Shown here: one piece after another, positions 57,522 through 64,000 of the stretch
Layout: every line of letters starts with the position of its first letter
Position numbering within the stretch: the stretch's first letter is position 1
Assembly: GCF_000801105.2 (NCBI RefSeq)
Contig: NC_079516.1
Coordinates: 42,884,908 to 42,948,907 of the forward strand
Origin: Raphanus sativus
Taxonomy: Eukaryota; Streptophyta; Magnoliopsida; Brassicales; Brassicaceae
Reading direction: 5' to 3'
Length of the DNA stretch: 64,000 nucleotides
Notes under the pieces: model-generated
Databases searched by the model: none
The model's input: only the letters and a program-made list of their open reading frames with translations
Told to the model about the DNA's origin: nothing
Position numbers and translations under genes: made by a program

Positions 57522-58505
57522 TGAGCACATTGATGCCAACTCGAAGTGACTTGTATTCCCAACTAATAATCCTATATTTTTTAACAAAAAACTAATAATC
57601 TTATTTATGTTTTATATTTTAAATCAATTCACGAATACTTGTATTCCCAAATTCAACCTTCCATTATTAGAGTTGAGTATCGATACTGGTCAACTTATAT
57701 TCGCTATTCATCTTGTACTCCACGTGATTTTTTAATAACTGTAAAAACTGTAAAACATAAATTATTTCGAAACAGAAAAATCATTTATTCGCATAATCAA
57801 GTACTTAAGTTAACTACAAAATATTCTAATTTGAAAACTTACAAGTATAATTTCTTTAAACAAATTTAACTACTTTACTTGTTTGAAGTGCTACTCATTT
57901 GTAGATTATTTTTTCTTAAGCAACATCTACATGAGTTTTCAAACCTACAACTCTTGGTCCACTTAACTTTTAAACTAGCTGACCATGATTCTTGCCAAGC
58001 AAGCAATTCCAGATGACCAATCCTTCGTATTTCATAGTCTAATTCCATATGTTGCATCCATTGCTTTTCGATCATTAATATAAAAACGTGATGTATATAA
58101 CAGGATGTATAACTCGAAAGTCGAAACTTATACGAGTGGCACGGCAAACGTGATGGACCCATAATCCACAAGTCCCTAGAGTCGAAACATGGCTCTATTA
58201 AGTTGAATCGATCATCAAGTGACATGTGTTATATGGATTATACGAAGTACCTAGAAAGTTCTTAACTAGAACTCTTCCACGCCCTCCCATGTTCTCTTAA
58301 TTTTCATCTTCTCTAATTCCTAGAAACTCATTGAGAACCTAAACGATGCTCTTGGGGTGGATAAAGATCGATCTCACAATGTTCTCATCACCGCAGATTC
58401 TTACTATTGTTGAAACGGTAACAAGACGGGTAATACTAATTTACTAGTCCATTTTGTTTACACATGTAACACATCTGTACTTTTGCTTTACAAGACAGGT
58501 AACAT
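57522..58505. other. Region downstream of RTNLB13
   Basis: Contains a 116-codon minus-strand frame (58225-57875) without a family I recognise. A 29-bp segment at 58412-58440 (GAAACGGTAACAAGAC) recurs at 58743-58772 within the last RTNLB13 intron. No gene can be supported. Confidence 0.45.
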
Positions 58506-59821
58506 TTACTCTGCTTTTTTAACTTTCTCCTCTGTTCCATGCTGTAACTTGTTCTTCATTTTCAAAATCTTCTCACGACAGTTATCATACGCTTCGTTTG
58601 ATCTATCTTTAAGATTCTTTGATAGCTTTTGTAGTCGATCTCCATTCTTCTCCCACAACTTCGGAACTGTCAAGCCGATCACTAAACCTACATATACCAA
58701 AGAATAAAAGAGTAATAGATTAGTATTACCTGTAGTAATATAGTTGAAACGGTAACAAGACATGTAATACTAATCTTCTCCCACAACTTATACCATATTC
58801 GTACTATATTCCTAATGTTGCTAGTTTCTTAAAAACATAAGTCAAATGCTTGCTTAATCAAAAGCAACGCAAAAAAAAAAACATACCATCATGTTTGATC
58901 AAGGTTGACCTTTTGTTTTGTTTGTCACAAACATACACTATATGTTTAAACCAAGTTGGTGATACAAACCATTAGACAAATCTGACGTATAGCATAAATA
59001 ATCAATTTAAGAATCTAGTAGTTGTTATTTATGCTAAATAAAGTTATATTCTTGGAATATTACCGAGTTGTACTCTACCTAATGGATGGTCGATAAAACA
59101 AATCGTTTAATTACTTGCGTACCGATGAAGAGAAAAGTGTGGAAATCGAGAAGGTTTCCTATTCTTGACAAGATCCAGAACCCCAAAATGGTTCCAGCGA
59201 AAACAAACCATTCACTCTCAGCACCGACCCTGAACATCCATCGAACCATTTCTTCCATTAGCTTTCGGCACGACCCCACGGTCTCTGCTACAAACTCGTC
59301 CGACACTTCTAACCCTGACAAGTCCGGTTCAACCCTGTCCGAAAGTTGATAAACGCAAAAATAAAAACAGCTTCCCTCAGAATATAGACTTTAACGTCTT
59401 TCAACATGTCCAACTGCTTCAGTCAAAAAAAAAAAAAACATGTCCAACTGTTTAAGGAGGCGTTATTTAAATACTTGCTGAGAAGACGAAGTAAACTTCC
59501 CCAAAGGAAGACTATAGAGACGATGGCCATGGCTGCCCAAGAAACAATGGTTATAGAACTGAAACCATAAATATTGATCAAAATCCACGTCGCTGTTGAG
59601 ACAAAAAGTACAGAGAAGGCTAGTTTCTTCCTCCTCCATAAGTAAATGTCCTCCAAAGTATCTTCTATGTAATTCATGAACCATAACAAAGAAGATATTA
59701 GAATTTGTCAAAAACTTTCAGATCTAATTAGTGAATGTTTTCTAGTTTCTAGCATTATGTTTCTCAGACTATTGCTCTTACCAGATTTAGGTGATGTATC
59801 TTTGGTCACATCGTTGGCCAT
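58506..59821 (-). CDS. RTNLB13: Reticulon-like protein B13
   Basis: This is an ER membrane protein of the plant reticulon family; Arabidopsis RTNLB13 sits in tubular ER and constricts and shapes tubules. Four exons with GT-AG borders: 59821-59782, 59664-59475, 59334-59123 and 58687-58506. They sum to 624 nt (207 aa, close to the remembered 206). The reticulon domain begins at EDTLEDIYLWRRKK, has a first long hydrophobic hairpin (SVLFVSTATWILINIYGFSS and onward), a loop (VEPDLSGLEVSDEF), a second hairpin (WFVFAGTILGFWILSRIGN and onward) and a C-terminal KLWEKNGD, ending EEKVKKAE. The short N-terminus (MANDVTKDTS) and lack of a signal peptide are typical of the family. No break is seen. Confidence 0.93.
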
Positions 59822-61123
59822 GGCTTATGGTAATAGATGATGCTGGTAATAAAATAAGAAAATAATAGCTTACGATGTATATATTTGAAATGATTCTAGA
59901 GAATGGTTGTGTGTGAAAAAAACTCTTCATTAGTTCTTGATGTAACACGTCGTGGTGACTTTGCGGTGACGTGGAAGTCATGCAAAGTTGATATGTGTTT
60001 CTTTTTACGGAAACTATGTTGGACGGTTCGAAATGAAAGTAAACGATAGAATGAGTTGTATTAATTTGATCACCGATAGAACTTCGGAGAAAATAACATA
60101 TCTTTTAAAAACAAAATTCGATTTCTGAGTTTATGCAGAATCAATGATTTTTTGGACAGAAGCCACATATCCATATCCAATTGTTGTAATTCGAATTGCA
60201 TGGATTCTGAGTTCACCATAGCAAGTAGCCAATAAATAGACAAAACTATAGATTTTGTCCCTTAATTTCTCTTTCTTTTGTTGTAGAATTAAGATTATAG
60301 AATTATCTGTTGTTATAGTTGTAGATTTTAATGCTACAAAATTAGAAATATAGAATAAAAAAATTCGTAAGTATAGGTCTAAAAAACCTTCATGATTTAC
60401 TCATGCATCTTCCAATACCAAAACACCAGTATTTTATTAAAAATAAGAGATTTGATACTTTATAAAATCAGAGATGTGAAAAACATTATAACCCTTACCA
60501 ACCAAATCTATGATCTAAAAAATTATGACTAAATTATAAAAGAGAAATTGCTTGAAATACATTGGTTGAACACCATTTTTAAAAACAGTTGAACAAAAAT
60601 ATTTTAACACTTAGATTTTTGTGTGATTTATTATTGTTTAAAATTTAATATTTAGGAGGCAAATTTGTGTTTATAAACTTCTATAAATAATTATTAAGCA
60701 TTTATAAATGATTTAAAATTGTTAATTTTATTATTTTCATAACAAACTATGACTATTTATGAAAATGGGTTTTAAAGTAAATTTGAAAGTGATATTAAAT
60801 TTGAAATAAATTTAATTCCTATAAAATTTTGAAATTCACTTATTTTAATATTATTTGCAAAAACATATTCAATCAAAACTATCAAATAAACTAAAATTTA
60901 AATGAAAAACATTGAATTTTTTTTTGCATTATCATCTAAGAGTATCGTCACCACCGAAATAAACTTTTTTCACAGTTCTCATAATATAGCAATGAATTGG
61001 TCCTCATAATATAGCAATAAAATAGGTGATTTTTTTCTTCATGCTGATACATGAGTATAAATATTTACAAAATAACTAACTTATAATAATTAGTTAAGTT
61101 TTACTTTTATTTATTTATAAATT
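59822..61123. other. RTNLB13 promoter region and AT-rich intergenic DNA
   Basis: The first few hundred bases upstream of the minus-strand gene should hold its promoter; a TATATA sequence lies near 59880. Beyond that the sequence is AT-rich with no supported gene. Confidence 0.5.
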
Positions 61124-62340
61124 TTATCCTTTATAATAATTACCCAAAACGTAAGTAGCTTCACCACTTTTCAAGACCATTGAGAACATTCCTACACCAG
61201 TAGGTCCAGGACTAGTATTCTCAGAACCTTGGTCTTTGACGTTGCTCTTCATGAGTTCGTATACCAGAACAACAAGAGATCTATTCGGTCTTGACACACT
61301 GATGGCACTTCCTATGTTGTGGAGAATAAATATCCCTAGTTCTTTGATCGCTTTCCACATTGCTATAATGCTATTCTAGATCAATCAGATCAAGATTTGA
61401 AATATTTTGTTTGATTCAGTTAATGTAAGTTGTGACATCTAATCAGATACAAGACGGGCACATGGAACATTAGCCGGTCTAAACCCCCAAAGGATCCCAT
61501 ATAGCAATACATGATATTTCACTGGTTGAGGCCGATCTAAAAACCTAAAAGAGCCATTGCCTAAGAAACGATTGTTTATTTTATACACAGAAGTAATAAT
61601 GGCCTTTTGTATACACATACATTGATGTTTTTCTACTGATTTAGTATTTGATGATGTCAGTGTGACCACCCGAGTTTAAGCAAGTTAATGCGTACCTGTA
61701 TGTGAATTGCTAACGGAAAATAAATAACGCCAACCCCATTGCTAGATCTAAGCATAGTGTAACATTAAAAAGATAAAGGGGTTGATCGGTAATGGTGTAA
61801 CTTTAAAAAAAAATCTCTAATTAAGATTTTAGCTTTGAATATTTTGCTATGGCTGTAAAACTAAAGCTTTGGAAAGCACATAATATTTTCGGTACGAATT
61901 TATCTTTCTACAGCACATTAACTAACGAAAATTTAAAAAAAAATGGCTGTGAACTTATGAAAATGAATAAAGCATGATTGGTGTTTCAAAAGAAAAAAAA
62001 AAGAATAAAGCATGATTGATGTAGATTTAGGGTCCTAGACATAATTATTGCTGTGCACATTAATATCAAAGACTTTACCAATCAAATTCAAAGATATTAA
62101 AACAGAAAGAGAGAGAACCAGAATAAGTTCTTGTCTAAAAATCTCAAAAAAAAAGAAAAAAAATTCTAAGTTACTCTTCTGTTATCGGTACTTCATAACT
62201 GGTTTACTTATATATTATTAAAACTGAAATATTTTTAAAATTTTTTTGAAACATATATAGCAGTATAAAATATATAATGAGTTTTATAAATATGAATGCC
62301 AATTAGCTTGATACAATTTCTATATCTATATCTATATCAA
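61124..62340. other. Intergenic with unrecognised short frames
   Basis: Two minus-strand frames (61360-61124, 78 codons; 61669-61439, 76 codons) have fairly normal amino-acid composition but no family I recognise. They could be relict exons. TATATTATTAAAACTGAAAT at 62210 resembles a Helitron 5' end, but no matching 3' end was found. Confidence 0.4.
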
Positions 62341-63388
62341 ATCTGGTGTACATGGTTCTAAATCTTCTGTAAATGCTGTGGGGGTCGAGGGTATTGGCAT
62401 CACTAGACAATAAGGGTATGTGGAACTGGAATGTGAGGCACAAATATGGTCAAGAACTCAATGTTAGTATCCGGAACAAAGAGAGATCTCTAAATTTCAG
62501 AAAAGAGAAAAAACAAAGAGAGATCTCTCTACACTGAGGCTAAGGCTTCTATTGGTAAACAAAGAGAGATCTCACAAATATTGCTACAGCTGATGAAGAA
62601 GTAGAAGCAGTATGCTGCAGAAGATGTATGCTTTTATTAAAATTTTTAATAAGATGATTGGTAAAACAGTAGAATTATACAATTTTAATTTTTTATAAAA
62701 GTTAGTATATAATAAATTTATTTTAAAATTAAATATATTAAATTATAATATATAATTAATAATATATTTGTTACTAAAAATAATGAATCTCAATTAATAA
62801 CATAAATTAATATAAATTTTAAATGTGAAATATTATTATTTAAAAAAAATATATTTTTAAATATATATTTATTTTTGGATATAAAATAATTTTGAAAATT
62901 ATTAAATAAAAACAAAAAAATATTTTGGATATAAATAATTTGAATATTATAAAACAAAATAAATAAATTATCATTATATATACATCTTTTTATTTTATAT
63001 ATTAATATAGAAAAGAGATATAATTAATCTATTTTATTTACTAATTTCAAAATTAGGTTTATATCGAAAATTTTATTTTAAAAATAAAATTTACAATTAA
63101 AATATCTATTTTTAAAATAATATTTTGCATTTACAATATAATATAATTTATATAATTAAATTATATTTTAAATGTGAAATACTATTTTAAAAAATATTTA
63201 TATTCTAAATTTATTATATAAATCAAAATTTCATTTTCTGGATATAAAAATAATTTTATGATATTATTAAATCAAATAAATGAACTAATTATATTTATTT
63301 ATTAAATTTATAAATTGTAAATACAAATGCTTTTCTAAAAGCTTCACATGAGAACATTTGCCAAAAAGTATTTGGAGAGCATTATGAG
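62341..63388. other. AT-rich intergenic DNA with a small direct repeat
   Basis: A short repeat containing AACAAAGAGAGATCTCT occurs around 62470-62570. The rest, 62640-63300, is extremely AT-rich. No gene is seen. Confidence 0.5.
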
Positions 63389-63479
63389 AGCATTAGCATT
63401 TAGTAAATACTTTTTTAAATAATTTTCTAACAAATGTTGATTGGATAATGTGGAGTATAATGTTAATGCTAATGCTCTA
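63389..63479. mobile_element. Very small MITE-like inverted repeat
   Basis: The left end GAGAGCATTAGCATTTAG and right end GTTAATGCTAATGCTCTAG are inverted copies enclosing about 60 bp. It may be a short internal deletion of a Tourist-like element. The target duplication is unclear. Confidence 0.45.
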
Positions 63480-63513
63480 GCAAGCCACCTTTTTAAGCTC
63501 CATTTTGAGAAAA

Positions 63514-63683
63514 GCCAAAGGTCCCGTTTGATTTAGACTCATTTTATCGCTATTGTTTTTTTTCTTATATATTTTGAGGTTATTATTAATTAGACCACGA
63601 GAGTGTGGCCATAATAGCATAAAACCACTTCTCTCACTTTCAGGAATGAGTTTCGAAAGGCCAAAGGTCCCGTTTGATTTAGA
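63514..63683. repeat. 24-bp direct repeat pair
   Basis: A 24-bp segment containing CCAAAGGTCCCGTTTGATTT occurs at 63514-63537 and again at 63660-63683, separated by 122 bp. A minus-strand frame of 80 codons across both copies is not recognised and is probably incidental. Confidence 0.6.
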
Positions 63684-64000
63684 GTCTCGCTGGTTTTCCG
63701 TTACCACCCAAAAATACAATTTTTGCGGTTATTAACGGTTCACACCGTTTCAAAATAATCATATAAATTAATACAAATCATTTCGTACCACTCCGAACCT
63801 CTTAAAATCAAAAGTTGGTTACAGTTAGCTTTTGCAGTTACGAACAGTTGTAGATGTATAAATAAATATAAAATTAACTTTTAAAAATATTTTAAAATTT
63901 TAAATTAAAAATGGAATGTTATAAACAAAAATATATACACATTTTATATATTAATTTAAATTGACAAAACAGTATCTTAATTTGTTTTATAAAAACTTTA

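Noticed and set aside
57875..58225. 116-codon minus-strand frame downstream of RTNLB13
   Set aside because: No recognisable family, no flanking splice or promoter signal, and AT-rich surroundings; treated as chance.
61124..61669. Two minus-strand frames of 76-78 codons
   Set aside because: Composition is plausible for coding, but I recognise no domain and see no connected exons; not reported as a gene.
1..64000. CRISPR arrays, operons or bacterial-type systems
   Set aside because: The window is plant nuclear DNA with introns; no spaced identical repeats with unique spacers are present.

Overview
This is a plant nuclear window from the Brassicaceae, most likely a Brassica. It is AT-rich, the genes are interrupted by GT-AG introns, and five recognisable genes occur in the order of an Arabidopsis thaliana chromosome 2 block. 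From memory of that genome, they match SAW2/BLH4 (At2g23760), a TMEM220-type membrane protein (At2g23755), SUVR5 (At2g23740), a PADRE/DUF4228 protein (At2g23690) and reticulon RTNLB13 (At2g23640). The gene content and order come from protein similarity I recognise; the orthology calls were not tested by a search. Several intervening Arabidopsis genes are not visible, which fits fractionation after the Brassica genome triplication.

Layout. 1-6.1 kb is AT-rich intergenic DNA with a non-autonomous hAT element. 6.1-11.25 kb is SAW2 on the + strand (four coding exons, plus a leader intron and upstream ORFs); a frame break near its C-terminus displaces the final segment. 11.25-20.8 kb is intergenic, with an hAT element carrying a Helitron, a hairpin MITE and a tandem duplication. 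20.8-21.4 kb is the TMEM220 gene (+), whose spliced frame appears broken by one missing base. 21.7-26.6 kb is SUVR5 (-), intact over 11 coding exons. 27-36 kb is repeat-rich: a 27-bp repeat array, LTR-retrotransposon debris, a long-TIR Mutator-like element containing a tRNA-like core, and a Tourist-like MITE.

36.47-44.99 kb is a nested insertion. A roughly 0.88-kb poly(A) retroposon with a 16-bp target duplication is split by a 7.6-kb Athila-like LTR retrotransposon. Its LTRs differ at one position, it keeps a complete gag-protease ORF, and it has no polymerase or integrase. 45-58 kb holds several Stowaway-like MITEs, the intronless PADRE gene (-), a tRNA-related SINE, a diverged tandem array, another hAT and a hairpin Mutator-type MITE. 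58.5-59.8 kb is RTNLB13 (-), four exons, intact. The remainder to 64 kb is AT-rich with small repeats and no gene I can support.

The genes do not form a pathway. They are independent nuclear genes: a TALE homeodomain transcription factor, a histone H3K9 methyltransferase, a stress-associated small protein, an ER-shaping reticulon and a small membrane protein. I found no previously undescribed functional system. The most notable points are the two frame breaks in conserved genes, the nested and very young LTR element, and the tRNA-like sequence inside Mutator arms.
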